From assembly GCA_945863875.1 (NCBI GenBank), contig CAMBBS010000008.1:1-64000 (forward strand): a stretch of DNA of 64,000 nt. Reading direction: 5' to 3'. A program made the translations under genes and the position numbers. Shown here piece after piece: positions 8,898 through 17,775 of this stretch (its first letter is position 1; each line of letters begins with the position of its first letter). Source of the stretch: Desulfopila aestuarii DSM 18488 (lineage in GTDB: Bacteria > Desulfobacterota > Desulfobulbia > Desulfobulbales > Desulfocapsaceae). The notes beneath the pieces were generated by a model that had not been told where the DNA came from, searched no databases, and was given only the letters and a program-made list of their open reading frames with translations.

Positions 8898-10283
8898 AAA
8901 TGACAGGCCCGCGGCCATGGTAAAGGTGACGCGCAGGGCGAGAATGAAATAAGCACTCTCGGCCGGGCTATAGCTTGTCAGCGTTGCACCGCCACTAAAA
9001 AAACCATACCACCAGGAAAAGAGGGCGGCCGCCAGGGTGGCCCCGGCAACCATGCCGAGATTCCTCGCCGTGGCCAGTATTCCCGCACTCATGCCAAGTT
9101 TATCTTCGCCAACCCGGGACAGCACCGATGCGCTGTTCGGTGACAGAAAGATCGCCTGCCCGGCGCCGAGCAGGGCAAGTTTCACACCAATCTCTGCAGG
9201 GGAACTTTCGGCAGACAGCCAGGCCAGGCCGACAAGGGCCAGGCCACTGAGACCTAGACCGCCAGTGGCCAGATATCGTGCGCCGATCTTATCGTAAAGC
9301 CACCCGGAGCAGGGCGAGACGACAATGAGCGTCGCCGGAACAGCCATCATCAGCCGCCCCACCCTTTCCACCGGATAGAAAAAAATATACTCCAGATAAA
9401 AAGGAATCAGCGCCAGCACGGTAAATAACACGGCAAAGGAAATGGCCGCCGCCAGTACGGCCGTCCAATAATACCTTTGGCGAAAAAGGATGAGCGGCAC
9501 AATGGGATTGGCCGCTTTTTTTTCGATACGCAGAAAAAGAGAAAACAGCGCACCAAAGCCAACAATGAGCAGAATGTTGGCCGGATTGAGAAATCGATCA
9601 AATCGGTGAAAAATAACCATGCCGAGAACAACCATGATGACCCAGCAGCAGCTGCCCCGCCAGTCAAACTTTTCCGCGCCGCCTCCCCTGGCCGCCTGAT
9701 TCAATTGGCCAAGCAGGAAAAACCTGCCGAGCAGCACCGCCAGAATACTCACCGGCATGGTGACAAGAAAAATAGCCCGCCAGGACGAGACACCAAGCAG
9801 CAGGCCGCCGGCCAGGGGGCCGGTCAGCAGCCCGCAGGCGGTGGCAATACCGACCAGACCCAGGCTACGGCCGAGATGATCGATGGGAAAAACAGTTTTG
9901 ATTATCGCCGGCCCGGATGACATCATCATCGCCGCGCCGAGGGCCTGGACAAACCGGCTGGCTAAAAGTACTGCATAACTGGAGGACAGATAACAGCCGA
10001 GCGCGCCAAGGGTGAAGGTGGCCATGCCGGCCAGGTAGATGTTCCCCCGGCCCAGCCTGTCGGCCAGTCGGCCCCAGAACACGAGAGTGATGGTGATGGT
10101 CAGGAGATAAAAGGTGACGACGAAGGCGGCGTACTCCAGGCTGAGATCAAAGGAACGCATGATCGTCGGCAGGGCGACGTTGATCATACCGCTGTCCATG
10201 GTCGACAGGAAGACCCCGGTCATCACCAGGGCCAGGACCATGCGGCGGGGAGGATTATGTTCGTCTCTCACCAAACAGCTCAC
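8865..10283 (-). CDS. MFS drug/solute exporter, DHA2 (EmrB/QacA-like)
   Basis: This 472-residue integral membrane protein has about 12-14 hydrophobic helices. The N-terminal STMDSGMINVALPTI segment is typical of DHA2 proton antiporters, the loop motif WGRLADRLGRG is the MFS motif A, and GPLAGGLLLG is motif C-like (antiporter signature). Substrate cannot be read from sequence; multidrug or metabolite export is the family expectation. The first codon is GTG at 10283 without a clear ribosome-binding site, and ATG at 10241 is an alternative. The 3' end overlaps the convergent kinase gene by 33 bases, and a terminator separates it from the porin gene upstream. Confidence 0.87.
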   Translation of the reverse strand: MSCLVRDEHNPPRRMVLALVMTGVFLSTMDSGMINVALPTIMRSFDLSLEYAAFVVTFYLLTITITLVFWGRLADRLGRGNIYLAGMATFTLGALGCYLSSSYAVLLASRFVQALGAAMMMSSGPAIIKTVFPIDHLGRSLGLVGIATACGLLTGPLAGGLLLGVSSWRAIFLVTMPVSILAVLLGRFFLLGQLNQAARGGGAEKFDWRGSCCWVIMVVLGMVIFHRFDRFLNPANILLIVGFGALFSLFLRIEKKAANPIVPLILFRQRYYWTAVLAAAISFAVLFTVLALIPFYLEYIFFYPVERVGRLMMAVPATLIVVSPCSGWLYDKIGARYLATGGLGLSGLALVGLAWLSAESSPAEIGVKLALLGAGQAIFLSPNSASVLSRVGEDKLGMSAGILATARNLGMVAGATLAAALFSWWYGFFSGGATLTSYSPAESAYFILALRVTFTMAAGLSFLGCLVSFGRR

Positions 10284-10300
10284 GGAAAAAAATCAAACAA

Positions 10301-10338
10301 AAAAAAGCCCGGTGGAGAGATCTCCACCGGGCTTTTAT
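10301..10338 (-). terminator. Terminator downstream of porin gene
   Basis: A 10-bp GC-rich stem (GCCCGGTGGA/TCCACCGGGC, 10307-10316 with 10323-10332) has a six-base loop. It is flanked by A/T runs on both sides, so in minus orientation it ends in a T tract. It lies 35 bases past the porin stop and just before the MFS start, isolating the highly expressed porin from the exporter. Confidence 0.85.
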
Positions 10339-10372
10339 GACTATGTGCGGCTAAACAGTAGCCGTTGTCAAA

Positions 10373-11581
10373 CTAGAACTTGAGAGATACACGAACACCA
10401 CCTTCCATGATGTCATCATCACCAAGTGCATCATCAGCAACCAGGTAAGCAAAGATGAATTCAGCATTCAGGTTGTCCATCAGGGCGTAGGTGAGTTTTC
10501 CGTCAAATTCGAGACCAAGCTCGTCATCGCCGGCTGCATTCTCTTCAGCAAGCTGTGCATACCAGACATCGAAGTCGAACTTCAGTTTATCCATTGGCTT
10601 GAGGGTCACACCGAGGTTAGCGGCCCAGATATTAGTGGTATCGCCTCCACCACCTGGAATTCCGTTAGGCACGGCGTTATCAAATACACCAAGACCCATG
10701 ATCTCCGACCAGTAGTATGAAGAACCCTCTGGGCTGATGAATCCATCGATTTCATCGTCGGCAAGATCATCATCGCCGGAGGCATAGAAAGCCTGGCCGT
10801 GAACGAGACCGGCATCAGCACCTGCAGCTACCAGGAAAGCGCTGATATCTGAGGAATCAACACCTGCTCCATTATCAACTTCACCACCATTGTAAATGAA
10901 GGTACCCCATGCGGAAACGGCATCAAATTTCATATCAGCGTCAATACCAAGGAAGTAGACGTCGGTATCTTCTTCGGTAAGGGTCGCCCAAGTGACATGC
11001 GGCGTGAGCTTGATGGCATCGTTGACATTAAAGCTCGGCATTAAAGAGACGATATGGGTATCGTTGTCATTTGGATCAGCTACAGTACCATTATTCACAT
11101 CATCCTGCGGGCCGGAAATATAGACAACAGGCAGCTTCACACTACCAAAATCGGCGGTTACCACAGCACCGGCGAAATCGTCATCGAACAGAAAACCACG
11201 GGAGATAACTGCACCTTGCAGACCTAATTTGGTGTTTACATTGCCAAGGGTGAAATCGGCATAGGAGTGTTTGACGACAAAGGTGTTACCGTCAGTTCCG
11301 ATATCCCCACCGTTTGAATCACCGTAATTAGCGTTGAATTCAAAGGCATTGACGAATTTGAAATCATCGTTGAATTTTGCGGTATAGAACAGACGGGTAC
11401 GGGTGTCAGTCCGATTGTAGGAACCAGCGCCGGTCCCTAAATCATTTTGGACGAAATCATCCTGAAAAAACATCCGGGTACGCCAGTAACCACCAAACTG
11501 GCTTTCCACTGCAGCGGCGTTGGTTACGGCAACACCGCCAACAAGGACAAGACCTACGGCTGAAGCTATTATTTTCTTCAT
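10373..11581 (-). CDS. Outer-membrane porin
   Basis: A roughly 402-residue precursor starts MKKIIASAVGLVLVGG and has a cleavable Sec signal ending near NAAA. The mature protein has alternating amphipathic strands, is rich in Asp, Gly and aromatic residues, and ends in SLKF: a C-terminal phenylalanine after a beta-strand is the usual assembly signal of outer-membrane beta-barrels. It resembles deltaproteobacterial general porins. The frame is open to 11626, but the ATG at 11581 is preceded by a strong AGGAGAG site and begins the signal peptide, so it is taken as the start. A near-consensus sigma70 promoter lies 135 bases upstream and a terminator follows. High expression is expected. Confidence 0.9.
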   Translation of the reverse strand: MKKIIASAVGLVLVGGVAVTNAAAVESQFGGYWRTRMFFQDDFVQNDLGTGAGSYNRTDTRTRLFYTAKFNDDFKFVNAFEFNANYGDSNGGDIGTDGNTFVVKHSYADFTLGNVNTKLGLQGAVISRGFLFDDDFAGAVVTADFGSVKLPVVYISGPQDDVNNGTVADPNDNDTHIVSLMPSFNVNDAIKLTPHVTWATLTEEDTDVYFLGIDADMKFDAVSAWGTFIYNGGEVDNGAGVDSSDISAFLVAAGADAGLVHGQAFYASGDDDLADDEIDGFISPEGSSYYWSEIMGLGVFDNAVPNGIPGGGGDTTNIWAANLGVTLKPMDKLKFDFDVWYAQLAEENAAGDDELGLEFDGKLTYALMDNLNAEFIFAYLVADDALGDDDIMEGGVRVSLKF

Positions 11582-11715
11582 TTTCTCTCTCCTGAAAACT
11601 GTTGTAACCCTCTTGACAAGGGTCATTTTTTCTTTGCACGGTCAATAAACTGACTATCAGTTGCAACGCCTTAAGTTAAGGAGCGCACCGGCAAAGATGT
11701 TTCAATCTTGATGCC

Positions 11716-11744
11716 ATAATATACTTGCGGCCGACCCATGTCAA
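11716..11744 (-). promoter_or_regulatory. Near-consensus sigma70 promoter for the porin gene
   Basis: Read on the minus strand: TTGACA (11744-11739), a 17-base spacer, then TATTAT (11721-11716). This matches the sigma70 consensus at 11 of 12 positions with ideal spacing. Transcription would start near 11709, giving a leader of about 128 bases before the porin ATG at 11581. Confidence 0.8.
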
Positions 11745-11794
11745 GAATTTTTTACCTTGAGGTATAATTTTTTATACTCTTCCGGAGGCGGGTG

Positions 11795-13558
11795 CTATTT
11801 TACAGTTTTTTCATGCGAAAATTCAATATCATAAACAGTCAATTCCGTTTCACCGCTGCCTGGTAGCAATTCTGCCAGCGAGCCGCTTTTCGGCAGATGG
11901 CCGACAAACAACCTGCCCTGTGTCTTCCCGGCAACAGCATTTGCTTTCCTTTCCTGGAGTTGCGTCTCATCCATCAGGGTGAAACCATAGCCGGCGACAT
12001 AGCCTTTGAAATTGCCCGTCCGCCACGATTCGTCAAGCGTTGCCCCGTTCCAGGCCAGGCTGACGACGGCGCCGCCGACATAGAACCGCAGTCGGCTAAA
12101 ATAGCCCAGGCCAACCTTGTCACCCTCACTGACGACAATCTCCTGCCGGCCGTCTTTATTAATATCCGTAACGACGATACGGCCCGGTACAAAAATCAGT
12201 TCGCGAAGAGCATCCTCTTCGACGGTGAAATTCCGCGTATCACTTTCGGACGTTGCTTCGCCGCGACTGGGACCGAGATAGATTTTACTGCTGGCAAAAT
12301 TGTTCTTGCTCACCCACATCAGTTCATTACCGGGGCTATAGACGCGCAGCTTTTCTTTCTGATCGACGGCAACGATTTCATAAAAGCCATCGCCATCAAG
12401 ATCGGCATAGGTAAAATCAAAGAGATTGACCGAGGGCGGCAGAGGCAGGCTATTCCCCTCGATAACCTTATAATCCGCATCCAGGCTGACGAGAGAGATG
12501 CCCGGACGAACCAGATCGATTTTTTCAATTCCTCTCTGCTGTCCAGCCAGCTGCCAACCTTTACCGGGAACCAGAAGCGGCCGCAGATACCAGGGGATAT
12601 TGCGAGCGACGATGGAAAAACCTGCGCCCAGGTCGTATTTCATGATCATCGAGGAGACATACAGGCCATCGGTGGCACTGATATAGATCTCCTCTTTGCC
12701 GTCGCCATCAAGATCGGCCAGGTTGAGGGCATGGCTGACAAGGGTTGTCGGCAGGGAGGTTTCCGCTACCTGGACCAGACCATTTTCCCTGATGCCAAAC
12801 AGCCGCAGACTGGAACCGGCCAAAAGGAGTATTTCCTTTAGCCCATCGCCGGTGACATCGCCGACCGCCAGAACGCGCATATCAACCGGGACTTTCGCGT
12901 TCATCCGGGCGCCTTTGCCCGTGGTCGTCACCCCGCTGCCGGCAACACCGATAATGGTCCCGGTATGGACATTTTTCTTATAGGCCGCCTCGGGATGGAC
13001 CGTGACAAAACCCGAACTGCCACCGACCGTGCCGTCTTTCGTTTCCTGTCCGGCGAGAAAAGGCTTTACACCGAAGGCGGTCTGGGCGATATCCTGGGCA
13101 AGTTGCTCGACATCGGCGATAAGGGTATCCGGCGTTTTGCCAAGTACCGAGAAATGCAGTACTTCTTTTTCCGGAACAAGCGGATGGAGATCTACCAGAA
13201 TTTCCAGGCCGCCGGTGAGTGCAAAGAGCTCACCGGTCAGCAGATAATCCGCTTTCTCGCCACCGATTGCCAGAGGGGTCTGCTTCCCCTTTTTCTTCAG
13301 GGAGTTCAGCTCTTCCTGACTAAAGGTCTTTTCCAGCACATTGACGCCATCGTTTGCCGCCAGACGGCCGGCAAGCATCGCCTGGATACTGTCCCTCAGG
13401 TAGGCGTATTTTCCAGCGGAACTTTTATCAAATATCGAAAAGACCACCTGATACTGTTTATCTCCCTGAGACTGCTCTTTTTTTTCTTCGCCCAACACTA
13501 CGCTCACACAACCGAGGGTGAGACAAAACAGAGTGACTGCTATTAATTTGACTCGCAT
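11795..13558 (-). CDS. Exported FG-GAP/VCBS repeat protein
   Basis: This roughly 587-residue protein has an N-terminal signal sequence (MRVKLIAVTLFCLTLGCV). An alpha/beta region (about 35-165) resembles curli/flagellar assembly-type N-terminal domains. From about residue 225 there are repeated calcium-binding propeller motifs: DVTGDGLKEI, DLDGDGKEEIYI, DLDGDGFYEIVAVD and DINKDGRQEIVVSEGD. These FG-GAP repeats build beta-propellers, usually for binding at or outside the envelope. Substrate is unknown. The ATG at 13558 has GGAG five to six bases upstream, whereas the first in-frame ATG at 13570 has none. A Cys in the signal region weakly resembles a lipobox, so lipidation is possible. Confidence 0.8.
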   Translation of the reverse strand: MRVKLIAVTLFCLTLGCVSVVLGEEKKEQSQGDKQYQVVFSIFDKSSAGKYAYLRDSIQAMLAGRLAANDGVNVLEKTFSQEELNSLKKKGKQTPLAIGGEKADYLLTGELFALTGGLEILVDLHPLVPEKEVLHFSVLGKTPDTLIADVEQLAQDIAQTAFGVKPFLAGQETKDGTVGGSSGFVTVHPEAAYKKNVHTGTIIGVAGSGVTTTGKGARMNAKVPVDMRVLAVGDVTGDGLKEILLLAGSSLRLFGIRENGLVQVAETSLPTTLVSHALNLADLDGDGKEEIYISATDGLYVSSMIMKYDLGAGFSIVARNIPWYLRPLLVPGKGWQLAGQQRGIEKIDLVRPGISLVSLDADYKVIEGNSLPLPPSVNLFDFTYADLDGDGFYEIVAVDQKEKLRVYSPGNELMWVSKNNFASSKIYLGPSRGEATSESDTRNFTVEEDALRELIFVPGRIVVTDINKDGRQEIVVSEGDKVGLGYFSRLRFYVGGAVVSLAWNGATLDESWRTGNFKGYVAGYGFTLMDETQLQERKANAVAGKTQGRLFVGHLPKSGSLAELLPGSGETELTVYDIEFSHEKTVK

Positions 13559-13794
13559 GACTTCTCCCAATCATTCAAACATTTAGTGCTCGTAACCGTA
13601 CCTTGCAGTACATTGAGTACATTGCATTACAGGACCTTCCCTTACGGCTTTCATGGACAGCTATCTATATCGCAAATTGTCCGGACAAGCAAGACAAGTA
13701 TCGGGGCAATGCGCAGGAATTTCCCTTGACTTTTGGTCCTGAAAGATAGAAAATAACCATATGATTTCGTACTTATCATACTCTACAGCGGTAC

Positions 13795-14373
13795 ATGAAA
13801 ATGCGTATTCTGCAGACCATTATGACAAAGCAAACCGTCCTCCCGGTACTTATCATCCTGCACCTTCTCAGCTGGACCAGCCTGCTCTCTGCCCAAGACC
13901 TGAAAACACACCATGCCTACAAAGTGACCTCGTATAATCTGGGGGCCTTGCAAAGTTTTCACCACCATGGTGATGCACAGGCATCAGGGGATTTCAAACC
14001 ACTGCTCATAACCGGCGGCACGGCGGACATTCTGAACAGTGAGCACCAGAAAACGGTGTCGCTGAACGAGCAATCCGGGACACCCACCCTGAGCGGCATG
14101 GCCCTTTCCGCCCAGTTTGATGCGACAAACCATATTTCCATCCAAGGCGCCTTCGGTGTAACACGCAATCTCTGGTCGCCTGATCTGATGGATAGCGTCA
14201 ACGGGTCGAGCTGGGAAGCCAACCTTGGCGTTGTTTACAGATTACTCAACAATATTTCCTACGAGCTACATTTCGGTTATATGGATACCGGCAAGCTGTT
14301 TACCAACCGCAGCAGTTATTCCGATGTGGAAAATATCATTATGATATCTAATCAACTGACACTGAGCTTCTAA
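13795..14373 (+). CDS. Small exported beta-barrel-like protein, unknown function
   Basis: This 192-residue protein begins with a signal peptide (hydrophobic stretch about 12-30, ending LSAQ). The mature part is Ser/Asn/Gly rich with alternating strands (ISIQGAFGVTRNLW, YELHFGYMDTG), and the protein ends in QLTLSF. The C-terminal phenylalanine and repeated amphipathic strands suggest a small outer-membrane beta-barrel of about eight strands; this is structural inference, and no family was recognised. It stands alone with its own terminator and is divergent from the FG-GAP gene. Confidence 0.7.
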   Translation: MKMRILQTIMTKQTVLPVLIILHLLSWTSLLSAQDLKTHHAYKVTSYNLGALQSFHHHGDAQASGDFKPLLITGGTADILNSEHQKTVSLNEQSGTPTLSGMALSAQFDATNHISIQGAFGVTRNLWSPDLMDSVNGSSWEANLGVVYRLLNNISYELHFGYMDTGKLFTNRSSYSDVENIIMISNQLTLSF

Positions 14374-14424
14374 CTTCGATTTACCGAAAATACACCAGCT
14401 TCCTGCTTGCCTGTTTTCTTGCTC

Positions 14425-14462
14425 ATCCTCATAGAATAAAAATTTCTATGAGGATTTTTTTT
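14425..14462 (+). terminator. Intrinsic terminator after small outer-membrane protein
   Basis: A 12-bp perfect stem (ATCCTCATAGAA at 14425-14436 with its complement at 14444-14455) has a seven-base loop and is followed by eight T residues. It ends the transcript of the gene stopping at 14373. Confidence 0.88.
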
Positions 14463-14489
14463 GACAAGTTCCCCCGGTTGGAATAAGAG
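14461..14489 (+). promoter_or_regulatory. Candidate promoter for the saccharide cluster
   Basis: TTGACA (14461-14466) sits immediately after the previous terminator's T tract. A 17-base spacer separates it from a poor -10, TAAGAG. The -35 is perfect but the -10 matches only partly. Position, 60-90 bases before the first gene, fits a role in transcribing 14552-19770. Confidence 0.35.
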
Positions 14490-14551
14490 AATCATATCGT
14501 CGCACCACACTCCATTGACGGAGCAATATCGCAGAGAGAACCGTCCCGGCC

Positions 14552-15793
14552 ATGCACACAGAAAACGATCCGCCCGCCTACAACATCCTCATGTACTCAC
14601 ATGACACCTATGGACTGGGACACATCCGCAGAACAATGGCCATAGCCAATCATCTGCGCGACGCCAACACCAATGTGCTCATCCTGACCGGTTCACCGAT
14701 TGCCGGCCGTTTTCAATTCCCGCAGCATGTCGACTTTGTGCGCATCCCCGGGATGATCAAAAAGAGTAATGATGATTACCAGTCTTTTTCGATTCGCATT
14801 CATCCGGAGAAGGCGCTGTCTATTAGAACGAACATCATTCTGGCCACCGCCAGGACATTTCAGCCGAATCTTTTTATTGTTGACAAGGAACCGCTGGGGC
14901 TGAAACGGGAAGTGCTGCCGACCCTCGAATGGCTGAAAAGCGAATCACCATCGACCATGACGGTTCTGGGCTTACGCGACATCCTCGACGACGCTGCGGT
15001 CATCCGGAACGATTGGCGCGAAAAAAATGTCTACACCTACCTCGACCGGTTATATGATGAGATCTGGGTGTATGGGAACCGCGACATCTATGATCCGACC
15101 GAGATGTATGCCATCCCGGAACAAATCCACAACAGAATTCAATACACCGGATATATCCCGCGCAAAAAAATATCCGCGAGGACCCGAAACGCCGTCCGAA
15201 AGAAATACCGGGTCAGCGACGACGACAGATTTATTCTCGTGACCACCGGCGGCGGTGGAGACGGGCTGGAAGTGATCGAACATTATCTGGCCATGCACGA
15301 TCATTTCCCCACCTCGCTGCCTTTTAAATCGATCATTATTACCGGACCGTTCATGCCGAAAAGCATCCGGGAAGCTTTCGCAAAAAGGGCGAAAAAATAT
15401 AACATAAAAACCCTTCCCTTTCACCCGAGGATGGAGGAACTTATGTCGGCCGCGGACCTGGTCGTCTGCATGGGGGGGTACAACACTATCTGCGAGATAC
15501 TCACCCAGCACACCCCGGCCCTGATCATTCCGCGAGAAACGCCGCGAAAAGAGCAATTGATCCGGGCGATACGACTGAAAGAGGAGGGACTGCTCGATTT
15601 CATTCCCTGGACGGAAGTCACCCCCCACCTCCTGCGGGAAAAAATTTTCGACCTGCTGCGGGACGGCCATCACTACGAAAAGAGAATCAATTCCTTTGCT
15701 CTCTCCGGACTCGATACGATGCTCGCCCGGCTGACGTATTTCAAGGAAAAGGGTTTCACCGTCGAAAATACGCTGCGGTGCATTGCGCGGTAA
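14552..15793 (+). CDS. MurG/COG4671-like predicted glycosyltransferase
   Basis: This 413-residue GT-B fold protein has an N-terminal YSHDTYGLGHIRRTMAIA motif, the Gly-rich/His loop typical of MurG-like (GT28) and COG4671 proteins. The C-terminal nucleotide-sugar site includes VTTGGGGDG (about 230-238), a VCMGGYNT segment (about 306-313) and an ALIIPR loop. The C-terminal MGGYNTICEIL motif is the donor-binding region. Donor and acceptor cannot be deduced. It is the first gene of a five-gene co-directional cluster and is clearly related to the gene at 17772-18959. Absence of membrane helices or a signal suggests a cytoplasmic enzyme. Confidence 0.83.
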   Translation: MHTENDPPAYNILMYSHDTYGLGHIRRTMAIANHLRDANTNVLILTGSPIAGRFQFPQHVDFVRIPGMIKKSNDDYQSFSIRIHPEKALSIRTNIILATARTFQPNLFIVDKEPLGLKREVLPTLEWLKSESPSTMTVLGLRDILDDAAVIRNDWREKNVYTYLDRLYDEIWVYGNRDIYDPTEMYAIPEQIHNRIQYTGYIPRKKISARTRNAVRKKYRVSDDDRFILVTTGGGGDGLEVIEHYLAMHDHFPTSLPFKSIIITGPFMPKSIREAFAKRAKKYNIKTLPFHPRMEELMSAADLVVCMGGYNTICEILTQHTPALIIPRETPRKEQLIRAIRLKEEGLLDFIPWTEVTPHLLREKIFDLLRDGHHYEKRINSFALSGLDTMLARLTYFKEKGFTVENTLRCIAR

Positions 15794-15839
15794 TCAGCCT
15801 CCATAAATTTTACGCCCTTATGCCCGGGCTTTTTACGTC

Positions 15840-17129
15840 ATGACACAACAACCGCCGACACCGACCCTTGCCTACATCCTCAAAGGCTATCCACGGATCT
15901 CCGAGACCTTTATCTCCAACGAAATTCTTCTGCTGGAAAACCTGGGCTTTACCATGCGTCTTTTCCCCATGCGCCAGCCGCGCGAAGACTTCAGTCACGC
16001 CTCGGTAAAAGAGATTAAGGCGCGCGTGGATTATCTGCCCACGGAACTGCTTGTCGATTTTTTCCGCCTTCTGCGGCCAAATATTTTTCTCGCCGCCAAG
16101 AAGCCGAAACAGTTCCGGGAAACTCTCCGCACAGCCGCACAGGGCATCAGCAAAGGCAAGGAACTGGCCACCCTGAAACATCTTCTGCAGGCGGGTTACC
16201 TGGCCAATAATCATCTTGAAAAAGATCCATCCATTGCCCAGCTGCATGGCCATTTTGCCCATTCCCCGACCTCGGTGACCATGTTCGCCTCGCTGCTTTC
16301 CGGCATCCCCTTCAGCTTCACGGCCCATGCCAAGGACATCTACACCTCGGACAAAGAAAAACTCCGCAGAAAAATAGCCCAGGCGAAGTTTGTCGTCACC
16401 TGCACCCGGCACAATAAAGAATACCTCGATGCTTTTGCCGGGGACTGTCCCACGCCGATTTATTGTGTCTATCACGGTATAGACACTGCTCTTTTCCAGC
16501 AAACCGAGGTGTCATGCGCAACACATAGCCCTTTTAAAATCCTTACCGTCGCAAGAATGACCCAGAAAAAGGGCTTAGCGACCATTTACCAGGCCCTGGC
16601 CGGTCTGCATGCACAAGGCGTCCGCTTTCAGCATACCCTCATCGGTGACGGAGACGACCGGGAGAAGATCCTCGCCCTGATCGCCGAGCTCGGCCTCAAA
16701 GAGCATTGCCAATGGCTCGGCACCCGGACCCACGAGGAGGTGCTGCTTCATTTCAGGGCCAGCGACCTTTTTGTCCTTGGCTGCGAAATTGCGGCAAACG
16801 GCGACCGGGACGGTATCCCCAATGTCCTGGTGGAGAGCCTGGCCATGGGTGTCCCCGCTCTGTCCTCCGCCGTCTCCGCCATCCCGGAGATTTTGATCGA
16901 TGGCAAGACCGGCATGACGGTGCCGCCATCCCAGCCGGAACAGCTTGGCAAGGCCATGCTGCGCCTCCTTACCGACGAACAACTTCGCCGGCAATTGATC
17001 GCCGGCGGGCAGGAGCTTGTCAAGGATACCTTTGACAACCGCCGATGGATAGAAAAACTGGCGGAACTTTTTCGCCTCCATAACGTTCTCTTCCGACACC
17101 CTTCGACAACAATTTCCGATAACGCATAG
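15840..17129 (+). CDS. Glycosyltransferase family 4
   Basis: This 429-residue GT-B enzyme of the GT4/WcaL-like type contains HGHFAHSPTSV and FTAHAKDIY in the N-terminal domain, then VYHGID, VARMTQKKG and the catalytic GIPNVLVESLAMGVPAL segment with an E-x7-E arrangement. SAVSAIPEIL and GKTGMTVPP complete the donor-binding domain. It probably adds a sugar from an NDP-sugar to a surface or storage glycan with retention of configuration. It follows the first MurG-like gene after 46 bases and precedes the phosphatase gene by seven. Confidence 0.88.
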   Translation: MTQQPPTPTLAYILKGYPRISETFISNEILLLENLGFTMRLFPMRQPREDFSHASVKEIKARVDYLPTELLVDFFRLLRPNIFLAAKKPKQFRETLRTAAQGISKGKELATLKHLLQAGYLANNHLEKDPSIAQLHGHFAHSPTSVTMFASLLSGIPFSFTAHAKDIYTSDKEKLRRKIAQAKFVVTCTRHNKEYLDAFAGDCPTPIYCVYHGIDTALFQQTEVSCATHSPFKILTVARMTQKKGLATIYQALAGLHAQGVRFQHTLIGDGDDREKILALIAELGLKEHCQWLGTRTHEEVLLHFRASDLFVLGCEIAANGDRDGIPNVLVESLAMGVPALSSAVSAIPEILIDGKTGMTVPPSQPEQLGKAMLRLLTDEQLRRQLIAGGQELVKDTFDNRRWIEKLAELFRLHNVLFRHPSTTISDNA

Positions 17130-17136
17130 CCCCATC

Positions 17137-17775
17137 ATGAAACAGACAGCCAATGATATTGCCCCAACCACGACATTCGGCCTGTTACGCCATGGTCAGA
17201 CGGAATGGAACACGCTGAAAAAAATACAGGGTTCGGCGGACTCGCCGTTGACCGCCCGGGGCAGGCACGAAACAAGCAGTTGGGTGCAGACCCTGCAGCC
17301 TTACCACTGGGACCGCATAATCGCCAGCGACCTCGGCCGGGTACGGGCGACGGTCGACATCCTCAACCGGGAACTTGGCCTGCCGGTGTCCTTTGATGCA
17401 CGATTGCGCGAGCAGCACTGGGGTGACTGGGAGGGGCTGACCATTCCCTATATCCAGGAGAATCTTAAAGATGAACTGGCCAGCCGGATAGCAAGGGGCT
17501 GGCACTTTGCCGCGCCGGGGGGCGAAAGCCGGCTGGCCGTCAAAGACCGGGTGCTGGCAACTCTTCTGGAGAGCGCGACGACATGGCCCGGTCAGAAAAT
17601 CCTCGTCGTCTGTCATCAGGGGGTGGTCAAATCTGTGCTCTATTTCCTCCTCGACCGGGAATTTCTTCCCGACGAGGATCCGCTGCTGCACCATAACAGC
17701 CTGCATCTCATCGGCTGCTCGGGGCAACGGTTTTCTCTGCTGGAACTGAACATTCCGCGAACAACCGGGCCATGA
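17137..17775 (+). CDS. Histidine phosphatase superfamily enzyme
   Basis: This 212-residue branch 1 histidine phosphatase (phosphoglycerate mutase-like fold) has the phosphohistidine motif LLRHGQTEWN at about 14-23, then DSPLTARGRHE, the acid residue in REQHWGDWEG (about 90-99), and the second catalytic His in VVCHQGVVKS. The family includes alpha-ribazole phosphatases and sugar-phosphate phosphatases. In this setting, between glycosyltransferases, a sugar-phosphate or glycan-phosphate substrate is the reasonable inference. Its stop overlaps the ATG of the next gene (ATGA), showing translational coupling. Confidence 0.87.
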   Translation: MKQTANDIAPTTTFGLLRHGQTEWNTLKKIQGSADSPLTARGRHETSSWVQTLQPYHWDRIIASDLGRVRATVDILNRELGLPVSFDARLREQHWGDWEGLTIPYIQENLKDELASRIARGWHFAAPGGESRLAVKDRVLATLLESATTWPGQKILVVCHQGVVKSVLYFLLDREFLPDEDPLLHHNSLHLIGCSGQRFSLLELNIPRTTGP

